64,000 nt of DNA, taken from contig NZ_JAKRNK010000001.1 of the NCBI RefSeq assembly GCF_022346885.1, positions 992,001 through 1,056,000 on the forward strand. The letters run 5' to 3'. The DNA is from Paenibacillus sp. ACRRX (lineage in GTDB: Bacteria; Bacillota; Bacilli; Paenibacillales; Paenibacillaceae). Shown here one piece after another: positions 28,969 to 37,404 of the stretch. The stretch's first letter is position 1. Each line of letters opens with the position of its first letter. A program made the translations under genes and the position numbers. The notes under the pieces are model-generated. The model had not been told where the DNA came from and did not search any database. It saw nothing but the letters and a program-made list of their open reading frames with translations.

Positions 28969-29002
28969 AAAAACGGCGTATCTTCCAAAAGAAGATACGC
29001 CG
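28969..29002 (-). terminator. Leftward terminator
   Basis: A perfect 12-bp stem (CGGCGTATCTTC with GAAGATACGCCG) and a 5-base loop; on the minus strand it is followed by TTTTTGTATT. It would end leftward transcripts from the 29173-29406 gene. Confidence 0.8.
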
Positions 29003-29172
29003 AATGTTTGCAAAATAATTTGTACAGTGGTTAAATAAGAGTTGTGTTCATGTATATAGGTTAGCTAAGTAGCATGCTGGGCTATATACGTTCGTAATTT
29101 ACATTGTGCCTTATCCAACTGCCGAATCAACCTCGATGCGGTCGTGCAGTATACAACCTGATCATGTGTGTA

Positions 29173-29406
29173 CTAGTAGAGCGAGAGGGCTAGTGTGTCG
29201 TTTTCTCTGCGAGAATGAAGTATCGCTTCTGACCCTACGATCTCGATACTGATTAATGTCTCCAGGCAAGTCTTAATGGCTCTTTTACCAGAATTGAGCT
29301 TCCGATTAAGTGCGTCTTTAAGTAGTGAAAATGTATTTTTGTGGGACACGGTTGTACAGAATACAGGTATTTTACGATCTTGGAAATCAATATATACAGT
29401 TTTCAT
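29173..29406 (-). CDS. Small protein of unknown function
   Basis: ATG at 29406 lies 9 bases after AGGAGG. The 77-residue product (starting MKTVYIDFQDRKIPVFCTTV) is basic in its middle (NRKLNSGKRAIK) and has no membrane segment. I do not recognise it. It stands alone with a strong terminator about 170 bases downstream. The good ribosome binding site and isolated position suggest a real gene that may be regulatory. Confidence 0.6.
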   Translation of the reverse strand: MKTVYIDFQDRKIPVFCTTVSHKNTFSLLKDALNRKLNSGKRAIKTCLETLISIEIVGSEAILHSRRENDTLALSLY

Positions 29407-29563
29407 TCATATCGGCCTCCTGTTTCATTCTATTTCTCTTGTTATTATCTTAAGGGGTGAACATTAAATTCACCTTAAAAACTGGCTACAATGTTGTTAC
29501 AAAACGGCTGTTTTTGAAAAATATTTCGTCATTTTCATAGAGAAAAGGTATTGCTAATAGAAG

Positions 29564-29613
29564 AAAACGGCTGCTTCCTAGATGATTATGATTCATCTTG
29601 GAGCAGCCGTTTT
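29564..29613 (-). terminator. Bidirectional terminator downstream of the YxcD-like gene
   Basis: AAAACGGCTGCT pairs with AGCAGCCGTTTT, and an inner GATGA/TCATC stem extends the hairpin. Both sides are T-rich on their own strand. It lies 18 bases after the stop of the leftward two-gene unit. Confidence 0.8.
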
Positions 29614-29631
29614 ATACGTTGGTATAGTGGA

Positions 29632-29931
29632 CTAGCTCAATTGAACGTCTGCCCACATTTCCTCATCGTTTACCTGGAGCTGAATCTGTGAACGGAAGAC
29701 ACGCTGCCCATGTGTGTTATAAACATATTGTTCTAATGCTTCCAGCATATTAGTCTCAACAATATATTGTTGTCTGCCCTGCACCCATACTTGAGCAGAG
29801 AATCCATGTTCTTCATCCCAACACAGTTCAACCTCGATATCAGAAGGCTGAACTTGTCTACGCATCGCCATATTGAGGCAGATTGCATTCACAATTTCAT
29901 CCATCGTCAAGGTTAAATTCATTAGTTCCAC
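29632..29931 (-). CDS. YxcD/DUF2653-like small protein
   Basis: The 99-residue protein (MELMNLTLTMDEIVNAICLN at the start) fits the length and pattern of the DUF2653/YxcD family, with EVELCWDEEHGFSAQVWVQGRQQY and a conserved ALEQYV segment. The function of the family is unknown. Its start overlaps the end of the upstream membrane-protein gene by 10 bases, so the two are translationally coupled and may work together. Confidence 0.75.
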   Translation of the reverse strand: MELMNLTLTMDEIVNAICLNMAMRRQVQPSDIEVELCWDEEHGFSAQVWVQGRQQYIVETNMLEALEQYVYNTHGQRVFRSQIQLQVNDEEMWADVQLS

Positions 29932-30365
29932 CGTCCGTCATTAGATGCTGGCTTACGGCGCTCACGCCACTTGCGAACAAACATCGAGATGACCATAACT
30001 AACACGATCAAAGCGATTACGTTCAGCATTAAGCCTAGAATTTCCCCCATCATTCCCATGTTGCCGAATAGCCCGCCAAATAGAAGCCCAGCAAGACCAC
30101 CAATCATCAAGCCTTTCATTAAGCTTCCACCACTAAAGAAACCCCGTTTAGCTGTTGTTCCCGTATTTGTGTTTTTATTGGTCGAGTTGTTTACATTCGA
30201 CTTGTTGTTGGTGGAATTGGAAGTACCTGAGTTGGATTTGCTCGTAGACGGATTATATTTCTTGACTCCTGAGCTGAATCCTCCTCGTTTAGCATCTACA
30301 ACTCCTGGTGCTGTTACAGCGAACAGAAGTGCGACTACCAAAAAGACCGACATCCATTTGCGCAT
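29922..30365 (-). CDS. Small exported/membrane protein with GG-rich hydrophobic core
   Basis: The start lies after AGAGGAGGCAAATC. The 147-residue protein has a signal-like segment (1-25), then a Ser/Asn/Thr/Lys-rich stretch (about 36-72). Two hydrophobic segments follow (about 82-102 and 106-130), the first glycine-rich (GLMIGGLAGLLFGGLFG), and a basic C terminus. Similar Bacillota proteins are sometimes labelled Tim44-like, but no Tim44 domain is visible to me. It is coupled to the YxcD-like gene downstream. The function is unknown. Confidence 0.75.
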   Translation of the reverse strand: MRKWMSVFLVVALLFAVTAPGVVDAKRGGFSSGVKKYNPSTSKSNSGTSNSTNNKSNVNNSTNKNTNTGTTAKRGFFSGGSLMKGLMIGGLAGLLFGGLFGNMGMMGEILGLMLNVIALIVLVMVISMFVRKWRERRKPASNDGRWN

Positions 30366-30451
30366 GATTTGCCTCCTCTAGAAGAATGGTTACCGTTTCG
30401 ACATGCTTTACGTTTTCAACACACAAATGGTTTCAAAAAGATGATGGGATT

Positions 30452-30460
30452 TGTTACAAT
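30452..30460 (+). promoter_or_regulatory. Extended -10 promoter of the DUF309 gene
   Basis: TGTTACAAT is an extended -10 element 35 bases before the ATG, with a weak TTCAAA 17 bases upstream. Confidence 0.5.
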
Positions 30461-30495
30461 AGTCATAGACGGTAACTGCCAAGGAGGGAAGCACC

Positions 30496-31041
30496 ATGTA
30501 TGCAGATGGCTATATTCAATATTTGGTGGAATTCCACGTCACACGTGACTGGTTTGAATGCCATGAGATTATGGAAGAGATGTGGAAGCAGGAAACAGAT
30601 GCTGATCTCCAGCAGACTTGGCTCGTGCTCATACGTTTGGCGGTGGGCTTATATCATGAACGACGAGGGAACTTGCCGGGCGCAGAGAAGATGTATCGTC
30701 AAGTTGAGAATAGTATACGGTCGATTGATTGGAAAGGTCTTGGCATAGAGGGGGATAAGTTAACATATATGGTGGGTCAGCGATTGAAGAAAACGGAACA
30801 CCTTATGATGTCCTCAGAACGTGTCCGCGCTGATCGTGTATTTGAGACGATGAACTTGCCTATTGATGATCCCCATTTGTTGAAGCAGTGCCAGATTTAT
30901 TGCAATAAGCACGGCTTAGGCTGGAATCTAGCAGACACGGACTTTACGGACGAACTGATCCATCGTCATCGTCTTCGGGATCGTTCCGATGTTATAGCAG
31001 CAAGACAGGCTGCGCTTAATCGAAGACTTCCTAACTGCTAA
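30496..31041 (+). CDS. DUF309 family protein
   Basis: ATG follows CCAAGGAGGGAAGCACC. The 181-residue protein contains the DUF309 signature FHVTRDWFECHEIMEEMWK near residue 13-31 and the following helix QTWLVLIRLAVGLYHERRGN. The family has a helical fold with conserved acidic and His residues; B. subtilis YpuF is a member and the activity is not known. It is divergent from the small membrane-protein gene and convergent with a PadR regulator, with a shared terminator. Confidence 0.88.
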   Translation: MYADGYIQYLVEFHVTRDWFECHEIMEEMWKQETDADLQQTWLVLIRLAVGLYHERRGNLPGAEKMYRQVENSIRSIDWKGLGIEGDKLTYMVGQRLKKTEHLMMSSERVRADRVFETMNLPIDDPHLLKQCQIYCNKHGLGWNLADTDFTDELIHRHRLRDRSDVIAARQAALNRRLPNC

Positions 31042-31077
31042 CCTACAAGTGGGAAGTGGCTGCAAGAATATCAAATA

Positions 31078-31108
31078 ACCGCAGAGTTCATTACACTCAC
31101 TCTGCGGT
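31078..31108. terminator. Bidirectional terminator between DUF309 and PadR genes
   Basis: ACCGCAGAGT pairs with ACTCTGCGGT (10 bp, 11-base loop) in the gap between two convergent genes, with T-rich flanks on both strands. Confidence 0.75.
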
Positions 31109-31130
31109 CTTAGGACTCTTATTTAAGATG

Positions 31131-31673
31131 TTATTCGTCTTCACTAGTTGCTTCTAGCATTGTAACCACCCAGCGGCACCATTTAATCTGAGCTTCCGCT
31201 AATGTGATAGCTCGATTCAGTAAGATATAATCGCCGAAATGCAAGGAGCGAGCATGACGCTCGTTCTCAGGGATACGAGAAAGCAGTTTCTCATAATAAG
31301 CAATCTTAGTGTCTAGCTGTTTGAGTCGCGTTAAGAACAAAGGGATGGCAATGTTACGATCAGTCATCCATATACATTGTGCCTTCAGACTAAGCTCGTC
31401 CCGCGTCGCAGCATCTGCTGGCGCCTCCCCGAGCCAATTCATCACGGCCTTAGTTCCACTCTCAGTAATGGAATATACTTTCTTGTCTGGTTTATCTCTT
31501 TGTTCAATGCGTACGAATTGGACGAAGCCTTCGCGCTCAAGCTTGGCAAGAAGCGGATAGATCTGGCTATGCTTGGCCTGCCAGAAAGGCTGAATCCGCA
31601 GCATTAAATCATAACCGGAGCAAGACTCCCGGGCCAGTAGTCCAAGCAGTCCATACGATAAAGTGTTTAACAT
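31131..31673 (-). CDS. PadR-family transcriptional regulator
   Basis: ATG at 31673 is chosen because GGGGGGA lies 7 bases before it; the frame is open 7 codons further. The 180-residue protein has the PadR winged helix (LSYGLLGLLARESCSGYDLM, SQIYPLLAKLEREGFV, KKVYSITESGTKAV). A long C-terminal helical domain follows with two arms for dimerisation, as in the AphA-like subgroup. It is divergent from the CobW gene with about 215 bases between starts. No ligand can be named. Confidence 0.92.
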   Translation of the reverse strand: MLNTLSYGLLGLLARESCSGYDLMLRIQPFWQAKHSQIYPLLAKLEREGFVQFVRIEQRDKPDKKVYSITESGTKAVMNWLGEAPADAATRDELSLKAQCIWMTDRNIAIPLFLTRLKQLDTKIAYYEKLLSRIPENERHARSLHFGDYILLNRAITLAEAQIKWCRWVVTMLEATSEDE

Positions 31674-31889
31674 AAATGAATCCCCCCAATTCAACTGTTG
31701 GTGCCACTAAAGTTCCCCTGCTAGATAAACAAACATAATATTCATTTTGATTATATGAAAAAAATTACATAAATTCAATGGGTGATTGCTAAAATAGTCT
31801 AGATAAGGGTAAAGTGTCTTGCGCTGCCAACGAGGAAGGTTGTATCATGTGATGAGACTTTATTGTACAACATGATGGGGGATAATGAT

Positions 31890-33011
31890 ATGATTTCATC
31901 CATATCTGATGAGAATGCAGTTAGACAGGATATACCTGTTATTATATTAGCTGGGTTTCTAGGAAGCGGCAAGACGACATTGCTCCAACAGCTTCTGGCT
32001 TGGAGCTTGGAAGCTGGACTCACCCCGGCCGTTATTATGAACGAAGTTGGCGATGTCAATTTGGATGGCCAATTGCTGCCAGAACAGGTTCCGATGGAGG
32101 AACTGTTAAGCGGATGTATATGCTGCTCTATTCGGGGAGACTTTGGCGTCAAACTGCACGAATTGGTGTCCGAGCAGGCTCCAGATGTTATATATGTAGA
32201 GTGTACAGGCATCGCAGAACCGATGGAGCTTGTGGACACATTAACTGAGGTATCGTTATATGCTCCAGTACAATTGACACAGATTGTTACGCTGGCAGAT
32301 ACCGTCCAATTAGCCGATCAAGTATTTCCCCCGTCCGATGCGACGCGAGCCCCATCTAAGAAATTGGAGCGTCTTCTGCGTGAACAGGTGCGTGCAGCTA
32401 ACGTGCTTGTGTTGAATAAATGTGATCTGCTGTCCGATGAAGAGGCAAATCGTGTCGAAAGCCATGTGTGTGCTTGGAATGAAACTGCCGTTAGGGTGCG
32501 AACAAGCAAGGCGATTGTGCCGCGATCAGTGTGGGAGCATGGCTTACTGACATCGCAGCAGCTAAGCAGCGACTTTATGTCAACACGTGTATCACAGGTG
32601 TCTTCCGACGAACGCAACGTCTGTACGTGCAACATGCATAAGGACGATGAACAGTATCATTCTGCTATTAGGAAAGAAGCGAGTCCCGAGCATACGTGCT
32701 CAATCCATCGTTCTCGTCAATCTTCCCATGCTCATGTGACTGTGTGGACGCACCCAATCGATAAGCCGCTCGACAGTGAACGATTCGAGCAATGGCTGAT
32801 GGACCTTCCACAAGAAGTGTACCGTGCCAAAGGAATTGTAAGTTTCACCGATACATCTAAACGCTACATGTTCCAATATGCGTATCGTGCTACCGAGTTT
32901 ATTCCGATTATGCCACAAGGCCAAGTGGATGATGTTATTGTGCTAATTGGGGAACAGATGAATGCGGATCAACTATACAAGCGACTGTCAGCTTGTATGG
33001 ATGAAGTCTAA
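31890..33011 (+). CDS. CobW/COG0523 family metal GTPase
   Basis: ATG 31890 lies 8 bases after GGGGG; earlier in-frame starts (TTG 31863, ATG 31872/31875) would place that run inside the gene. The 373-residue protein has P-loop GFLGSGKT (22-29), the metal-binding GCICC (75-79), ECTGIAEP and NKCD. A Cys/His-rich stretch follows (CTCNMHKDD to HTCSIHRSRQSSHAH), then a CobW C-terminal domain. COG0523 GTPases insert or deliver metals, mostly zinc. Zinc fits the Cys/His stretch, but I found no Zur box upstream, so the metal and regulation are open. Confidence 0.9.
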   Translation: MISSISDENAVRQDIPVIILAGFLGSGKTTLLQQLLAWSLEAGLTPAVIMNEVGDVNLDGQLLPEQVPMEELLSGCICCSIRGDFGVKLHELVSEQAPDVIYVECTGIAEPMELVDTLTEVSLYAPVQLTQIVTLADTVQLADQVFPPSDATRAPSKKLERLLREQVRAANVLVLNKCDLLSDEEANRVESHVCAWNETAVRVRTSKAIVPRSVWEHGLLTSQQLSSDFMSTRVSQVSSDERNVCTCNMHKDDEQYHSAIRKEASPEHTCSIHRSRQSSHAHVTVWTHPIDKPLDSERFEQWLMDLPQEVYRAKGIVSFTDTSKRYMFQYAYRATEFIPIMPQGQVDDVIVLIGEQMNADQLYKRLSACMDEV

Positions 33012-33038
33012 TTAGTGAGCTGTTTGTGAGGTGTTAAT

Positions 33039-33080
33039 AAGCCGTCCAGAGCTGAGCTTCTTGTTCTGGACGGCTTTTAC
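33039..33080 (+). terminator. Terminator of the CobW gene
   Basis: A 12-bp perfect stem (AAGCCGTCCAGA with TCTGGACGGCTT) with a 14-base loop, followed by TTACATTT. Confidence 0.82.
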
Positions 33081-33253
33081 ATTTGCAGAGCTTAATGAGC
33101 CTGTAGGCACTGTTATAGGTGAGGTTTCACAACAATAACGGGATGGACGCAAGTGGGGAGGTTGGGTGTAGAATGTTGGGGGAACCGTGGAACTTAATGA
33201 GGGTAGAGTCGCTATCTTCTTCTGGATAAAATGGTTATAATTACAATTATAGC

Positions 33254-33300
33254 ACACATAAAAAAGGAGTTGCGTTCAACTCCTTTTTTATGTGTACACG
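33254..33300. terminator. Strong bidirectional terminator before the carbonic anhydrase stop
   Basis: A 19-bp perfect stem at 33254-33272 and 33277-33295 with loop CGTT; the arms contain AAAAAAGGAG/CTCCTTTTTT, so either strand gives a GC core and U-run. It would end the leftward carbonic anhydrase transcript. Confidence 0.85.
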
Positions 33301-33307
33301 ACAGTAA

Positions 33308-33937
33308 TTATCTAGTTGCTGAAGGAGAAGGAGGGATATCTGTTGACGCACCGTTAGAAGACTTCTTCTCTTCCAAATAACGATATCCATCAGCGATCCA
33401 TTCTAAAGCACCCGTCTCGGGATGAATCAGCATGCCATGTACTGGAATGTCAGAAGGTAGAAGCGGGTGGTTGCGTAAGATACGCACACTGTTCAGCACT
33501 CCTTCATGCACGTTATCGAATCCACGCAGCCAATGATGAAGCTTAATGCCAGAGTTTGTCAATGTATCCAGGACAACATCATCAACTCCGCGTTCCTTTG
33601 CTTGATCGATAATATGCTGCGAGTTCAAACCCGTCATGCCGCACTCATAATGGCCGACAACCATAACCTCGTTGGCCTCCAACTCGTAGATCGCTACTAA
33701 AACGCTGCGCACGACACTACCAAAAGGCTGAGATATAATTGCCCCAGCATTTTTTATGATTTTGGCATCCCCATTTCGCAAATTCATCGCTTTAGGAAGA
33801 AGCTCCACAAGTCTTGTATCCATACATGTAAAGATAACCATCTTTTTGTCGGGAAACTTGTTCGTTAAATATTGCTCGTACTCGCGATTACTGACAAACT
33901 GTTCGTTATATTCTAAGATTTCAAACATGTTGGACAT
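33308..33937 (-). CDS. Beta-class carbonic anhydrase
   Basis: ATG follows TAGGAGGGAAATCA. The 209-residue protein has all zinc-site residues of beta carbonic anhydrases: Cys38 and Asp40 with Arg42 (FTCMDTRLVE), and His96 and Cys99 (VGHYECGM). It interconverts CO2 and bicarbonate, supplying bicarbonate for carboxylations. It lies 26 bases after the HesB-like gene on the same strand and probably shares its transcript. Confidence 0.94.
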   Translation of the reverse strand: MSNMFEILEYNEQFVSNREYEQYLTNKFPDKKMVIFTCMDTRLVELLPKAMNLRNGDAKIIKNAGAIISQPFGSVVRSVLVAIYELEANEVMVVGHYECGMTGLNSQHIIDQAKERGVDDVVLDTLTNSGIKLHHWLRGFDNVHEGVLNSVRILRNHPLLPSDIPVHGMLIHPETGALEWIADGYRYLEEKKSSNGASTDIPPSPSATR

Positions 33938-33963
33938 TGATTTCCCTCCTACGCATTAATTAA

Positions 33964-34296
33964 CTAAGTATGACGTTTGTCTATACAAGCCACATGCACC
34001 GAATAAATTTGCTGATTGCTCGACAATTTATAGTATCCGCTTCCTTGCGTATATAATCGCATCTGTTCTTCAAAGAAGACCGTCTGATGTCGATCAATGA
34101 CGATAGGGAAGGGTGCATTGGTCAGAATCGAAACGTCAAATGCTGACGGTTCAGATACCAGCCATAGGCTTGGCACGCCGTTTACGGCACAGCCGCAGCC
34201 ATCAGTATCATAAATGAGCTTTAATATTCCTGTTCCGTTCAACTGCTGCTCAATCGCTTCGATAGCGGCTTCCGTCAGCTGTAGATCGATCTTCAT
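33964..34296 (-). CDS. HesB/YqkB-like iron-sulfur biosynthesis family protein
   Basis: The 110-residue protein has the pattern of the YqkB group of the HesB/IscA superfamily: LKLIYDTDGCGCAVNGVPSLW near residues 25-45, then VIDRHQTVFFEEQM. The CGC pair is present, but the C-terminal CGCG of true A-type Fe-S carriers is missing, so a carrier role is uncertain. ATG follows AAAGGAGCTGAACTCTTGT. It is the first of two leftward genes and divergent from the M32 carboxypeptidase gene. Confidence 0.8.
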   Translation of the reverse strand: MKIDLQLTEAAIEAIEQQLNGTGILKLIYDTDGCGCAVNGVPSLWLVSEPSAFDVSILTNAPFPIVIDRHQTVFFEEQMRLYTQGSGYYKLSSNQQIYSVHVACIDKRHT

Positions 34297-34420
34297 ACAA
34301 GAGTTCAGCTCCTTTATGCAATAGCAATGAAAATTTCATGTGCTTTTGAAAGTTGATTATAAGCCTTACACAGCGTATCATCAAGAGGCAGGTTCAATTT
34401 GATACCGAGGTGATCGAAGC

Positions 34421-35932
34421 ATGAGTACAACACAATCAGAGACAATTCAAAAGTTTCGAGATATCGTGACGAAGTTGAAGTCTTACGAAGAAGCGATAGG
34501 TCTGATGTATTGGGACTTGCGTACAGGCGCTCCACGCAAAGGTGCGCAGATGCGTTCGGAGACGATTGGAATGTTGTCTACCGATATGTTTAAGCTGGGC
34601 ATTTCCGAGGAGATGGGACTGTGCTTGGATGCTTTGGAAGCGGATCTAGAGCAGTTGGATGCGACTACACGTAAGCTCGTAATAGAGGCAAGAAAGGAAT
34701 ACAACCGCAACAAGCTCATTCCTCCACAGCTTTATCAAGAATACATCGTGTTAACCTCCAATGCGGAGACCGTGTGGGAAGAAGCAAAGGCCAATCAAGA
34801 TTTTGAAATGTTTAAACCTTACATAAGAGACATCGTAAAGATGAATCAGAAGTTTATTGACTACTGGGATGCGAAAGAGACGCGGTATGATACGCTGCTT
34901 GATATGTACGAGCCGGGAATGACGGTAGCTAAGCTGGATGCGATCTTCGGCAAGCTCCGCGATCAGCTGGTTCCATTGGTACAGGCAGTTCAGCATTCAG
35001 ACAATAAGCCGGAGCACGGTTTCCTAGATCAATCTTTTGACATAGAAGGTCAGAAACAATTCAGTAACTTTATTCTAAAGCAAATCGGCTTCAACTTTGA
35101 TGCAGGCCGTCTTGACGAGAGTGTCCATCCATTTGCGACAGGACTCAATCCGGGTGATGTTCGGATTACAACCAATTACTTACCAAATGACGTAGCAAGT
35201 GCTGTATTCAGTTCGCTGCATGAAGGTGGACATGCTCTGTATGAGCAAAATATCCGTGAGGATCTGGCGCGCACGCCTCTCTGCACGGGTACCTCGATGG
35301 GGATTCATGAGTCACAATCCCGTTTTTGGGAAAATTTAATAGGACGCAGCAGTCTGTTCTGGTCGCGCTACTTTGCAGATCTGCAAAAAGTATTTCCAGA
35401 GCAGCTTGGTGCTGTGAAAGTTGAGCAGTTCTATCGGGCAATCAATCGTATCGAACCGTCACTTATTCGCATTGAAGCCGATGAAGTAACTTATAACCTT
35501 CATATTATTATCCGCTACGAAATTGAGAAGATGCTGTTTAATGACAATCTGTCCGTAGACGATCTGCCTGACGTGTGGAATGAGAAATATGAAAGCTACC
35601 TGGGAGTGAAACCTTCTCACAATGGCGAGGGTGTGCTGCAGGATGTGCATTGGTCCAGCGGTGGTTTTGGATATTTCCCTTCTTATTCACTCGGAAACAT
35701 GTATGGAGCGCAAATGATGAACAAGCTCCGTCAGGTCATGCCTGATGTGGACGAACGCATTGCTAGGGGAGACCTGCTGCCGATCAAAGAGTGGTTATCA
35801 GAGCATGTCTATCAGTATGGAAAATTGCTGACACCATCTGAAATCATTGAACGTATGACAGGTGAAGCGTTAAATCCACAATATCTGGTTGACTATCTTA
35901 CTGCAAAGACGAAGGATGTATATGGTTTTTAA
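34421..35932 (+). CDS. M32 family metallocarboxypeptidase
   Basis: The 503-residue protein matches the usual length of Taq/YpwA-type carboxypeptidases. It has the zinc motif HEGGH (His267, Glu268, His271), the third ligand in IHESQSRFWEN about 27 residues later, and DVRITTNY and IRYEIE. The family removes C-terminal residues from peptides in the cytoplasm with a metal-bound water. ATG lies after ACCGAGGTGATCGAAGC. It is a single gene followed by a bidirectional terminator. Confidence 0.94.
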   Translation: MSTTQSETIQKFRDIVTKLKSYEEAIGLMYWDLRTGAPRKGAQMRSETIGMLSTDMFKLGISEEMGLCLDALEADLEQLDATTRKLVIEARKEYNRNKLIPPQLYQEYIVLTSNAETVWEEAKANQDFEMFKPYIRDIVKMNQKFIDYWDAKETRYDTLLDMYEPGMTVAKLDAIFGKLRDQLVPLVQAVQHSDNKPEHGFLDQSFDIEGQKQFSNFILKQIGFNFDAGRLDESVHPFATGLNPGDVRITTNYLPNDVASAVFSSLHEGGHALYEQNIREDLARTPLCTGTSMGIHESQSRFWENLIGRSSLFWSRYFADLQKVFPEQLGAVKVEQFYRAINRIEPSLIRIEADEVTYNLHIIIRYEIEKMLFNDNLSVDDLPDVWNEKYESYLGVKPSHNGEGVLQDVHWSSGGFGYFPSYSLGNMYGAQMMNKLRQVMPDVDERIARGDLLPIKEWLSEHVYQYGKLLTPSEIIERMTGEALNPQYLVDYLTAKTKDVYGF

Positions 35933-36008
35933 ACGATATGACATCGTTTGACAAAGCAGTCTAGGTTGTTGCTTGTGCGGCACGATTTATATTTATAGCA
36001 GTTATAAT

Positions 36009-36051
36009 AAGACTCTGCCTGTCGGATATCAAAGCCGATAAGCAGGGTCTT
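36009..36051. terminator. Bidirectional terminator between M32 peptidase and NOS genes
   Basis: A 17-bp stem with G-U pairs (AAGACTCTGCCTGTCGG with CCGATAAGCAGGGTCTT) and a 9-base loop, flanked by A/T-rich sequence on both sides, between two convergent genes. Confidence 0.8.
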
Positions 36052-36086
36052 ATTATATTGATGAGCTTAGGGTTTGGCCAAGTCTA

Positions 36087-37190
36087 TCATTTTGATGGTT
36101 TACTTTTATAAAAGAAGTTAGGGGAATTCCAGGTGTTGTCATAGCTTTGATGAAAAATGGAAGTTGCAGCCGGAGACATGGGAGGGATAAGCCAAGTCCA
36201 GTCCCCAGTTATCGTTCGTCCTTCTGTTTGTTCTCGCTGCTCGAACTGCTTGAACTGGCGAGCAGCAGTATGATGATCAACGATACTTACACCTGCTTGC
36301 CTATAAGAATGAAGAACTGCTGCATTTAATTCAACTAGCGCTCGATCTTTCCACAAATTGATGTTGGAATGGGTGGAAAAGCCCATGTATTCAGCAACAA
36401 CCGGCAGCAAATTATAACGTTCTTCATCTGCCAGATTGCGGGCGCCAATCTCGGTTCCCATATACCAGCCATTAAATGGCGCGGTATCATACCATAATCC
36501 ACCCATCTCCAACCTCATGTTTGATACGATTGGTACAGCGTACCATTTCCAATTAAACGCACTGAACCATGCATATTCAGGGTGGGTAAGCGGAACTTCA
36601 AGTACATCTGGTTCTGGAATGTTTCTCCATACTGGTTCATCTTGCCCCCATTGGATGACAAGCGGCAGCAGATCAAAGGCACCGCCTTGGCCTCGCCAGC
36701 CCAATCGTTGGCACTGTGCTGTCAGTTCAACAGAAATAGGATCTCCGATCACACTATCAGCAGTCTTGTATCCAGCATAACGAATAAGCTGATCATTACA
36801 AATCTGCCAGCCATCCTCATGATCTTGATGGGATTTAAAGACAGTTATCGTGGGCCGAATTTGGCCACTATTAGTCGCATAACGGATATGTTCAAGCAGG
36901 GCATCAAAGTATTCGTCTGCTGTAGCCGCATGTCGCTGATCTATCACATGCAGCGTGTTCCAAAATAGCCTGCCGATACAACGATTGCTGTTGCGCCACG
37001 CCATTTTCGCCCCATGAATAAGTTCTTCGCTAGTATGTTCATACGTTCCAGTCTCGGCTATACGGGTTCGAATATCGGCCAGTCGGTGTTCCGTATATTC
37101 ATCGGCAAGTTGCAATTCCGAATGACATGTTCGAATAAACAGTTCAGCTTGTCTATATAGAGAGGCTGTTTCATTTGGTATTAAAGTCAT
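36087..37190 (-). CDS. nos: Bacterial nitric oxide synthase oxygenase
   Basis: ATG at 37190 is preceded by GGGAGGGGAACCTA, so a longer frame upstream is ignored; the product of 367 residues matches bacterial NOS (about 360). Heme-ligand Cys71 lies in AWRNSNRCIGRLFW. The substrate and pterin region includes NGWYMGTEIGARNL, YNLLP and WTWLIPPMSP. The protein is an oxygenase without reductase domain, so it uses cellular flavodoxins or reductases to convert arginine to citrulline and NO. In bacilli the NO protects against oxidative stress. It is divergent from the CstR-regulated persulfide fusion gene. Confidence 0.97.
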   Translation of the reverse strand: MTLIPNETASLYRQAELFIRTCHSELQLADEYTEHRLADIRTRIAETGTYEHTSEELIHGAKMAWRNSNRCIGRLFWNTLHVIDQRHAATADEYFDALLEHIRYATNSGQIRPTITVFKSHQDHEDGWQICNDQLIRYAGYKTADSVIGDPISVELTAQCQRLGWRGQGGAFDLLPLVIQWGQDEPVWRNIPEPDVLEVPLTHPEYAWFSAFNWKWYAVPIVSNMRLEMGGLWYDTAPFNGWYMGTEIGARNLADEERYNLLPVVAEYMGFSTHSNINLWKDRALVELNAAVLHSYRQAGVSIVDHHTAARQFKQFEQREQTEGRTITGDWTWLIPPMSPAATSIFHQSYDNTWNSPNFFYKSKPSK

Positions 37191-37285
37191 TAGGTTCCCC
37201 TCCCTGCGACAGATAAAATCATAATGACAGATTAACATAAAGTAGTGATTCCAAAACATCAGAAATGACACAAATTAATGACAGG

Positions 37286-37314
37286 TTGACGTGTTGTACA
37301 CTGCATGTTACTAT
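37286..37314 (+). promoter_or_regulatory. Promoter of the persulfide fusion gene
   Basis: TTGACG and TACTAT are separated by 17 bases. The -10 box overlaps the first base pairs of the CstR-type operator at 37312, so repressor binding would exclude RNA polymerase. Confidence 0.72.
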
Positions 37315-37329
37315 ACCCATGGGGGTATA
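37312..37329. promoter_or_regulatory. CsoR/CstR-type operator 1
   Basis: TATACCC-ATGG-GGGTATA is a perfect 7-4-7 inverted repeat matching the TACCC...GGGTA pattern of CsoR/CstR operators. It overlaps the -10 box. Confidence 0.8.
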
Positions 37330-37344
37330 AATTACACGCTCAAT

Positions 37345-37362
37345 AATACCCCATAGGGTATT
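37345..37362. promoter_or_regulatory. CsoR/CstR-type operator 2
   Basis: AATACCC-CATA-GGGTATT is a second perfect 7-4-7 inverted repeat, 33 bases centre to centre from the first (about three helical turns). It lies in the untranslated leader of the fusion gene. Confidence 0.8.
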
Positions 37363-37404
37363 TTATAAAATAACAATGATGTGAAGAGAGGCCAGGTGCT
37401 GCAC

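Larger units (their letters stand above)
28777..29172. other. 396-base stretch without a recognisable gene
   Basis: It holds the XRE promoter/operator and a strong leftward terminator (28974-29002). Between 29003 and 29172 I see no gene, hairpin or repeat I can support. A 78-codon minus-strand frame ending at 28777 has no ribosome binding site and overlaps the XRE promoter. Confidence 0.5.

Noticed and set aside
28777-29013. A 78-codon minus-strand frame upstream of the XRE gene
   Set aside because: It covers the XRE promoter and operator and a terminator hairpin, and has no ribosome binding site.
29971-30381. A 136-codon plus-strand frame opposite the small membrane protein
   Set aside because: The minus-strand gene has a signal segment, a ribosome binding site and coupling to the YxcD-like gene; the opposite frame has none.
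31695-31889. Search for a Zur box upstream of the CobW GTPase
   Set aside because: No inverted repeat of the Zur type was found, so zinc control is not claimed.
31799-32239. A 146-codon minus-strand frame opposite the CobW gene
   Set aside because: It overlaps the GTPase motifs of a well-supported gene and has low-complexity Ser/Thr sequence.
33236-33251. TATAATT-AC-AATTATA dyad resembling a PerR/Fur box
   Set aside because: The spacing (7-2-7) differs from the PerR box (7-1-7), it lies between two terminators and no gene starts nearby.
37191-37271. Upstream extension of the nos reading frame (27 codons)
   Set aside because: The extension has no ribosome binding site, while ATG 37190 has GGGAGGGG and gives the normal bNOS length.
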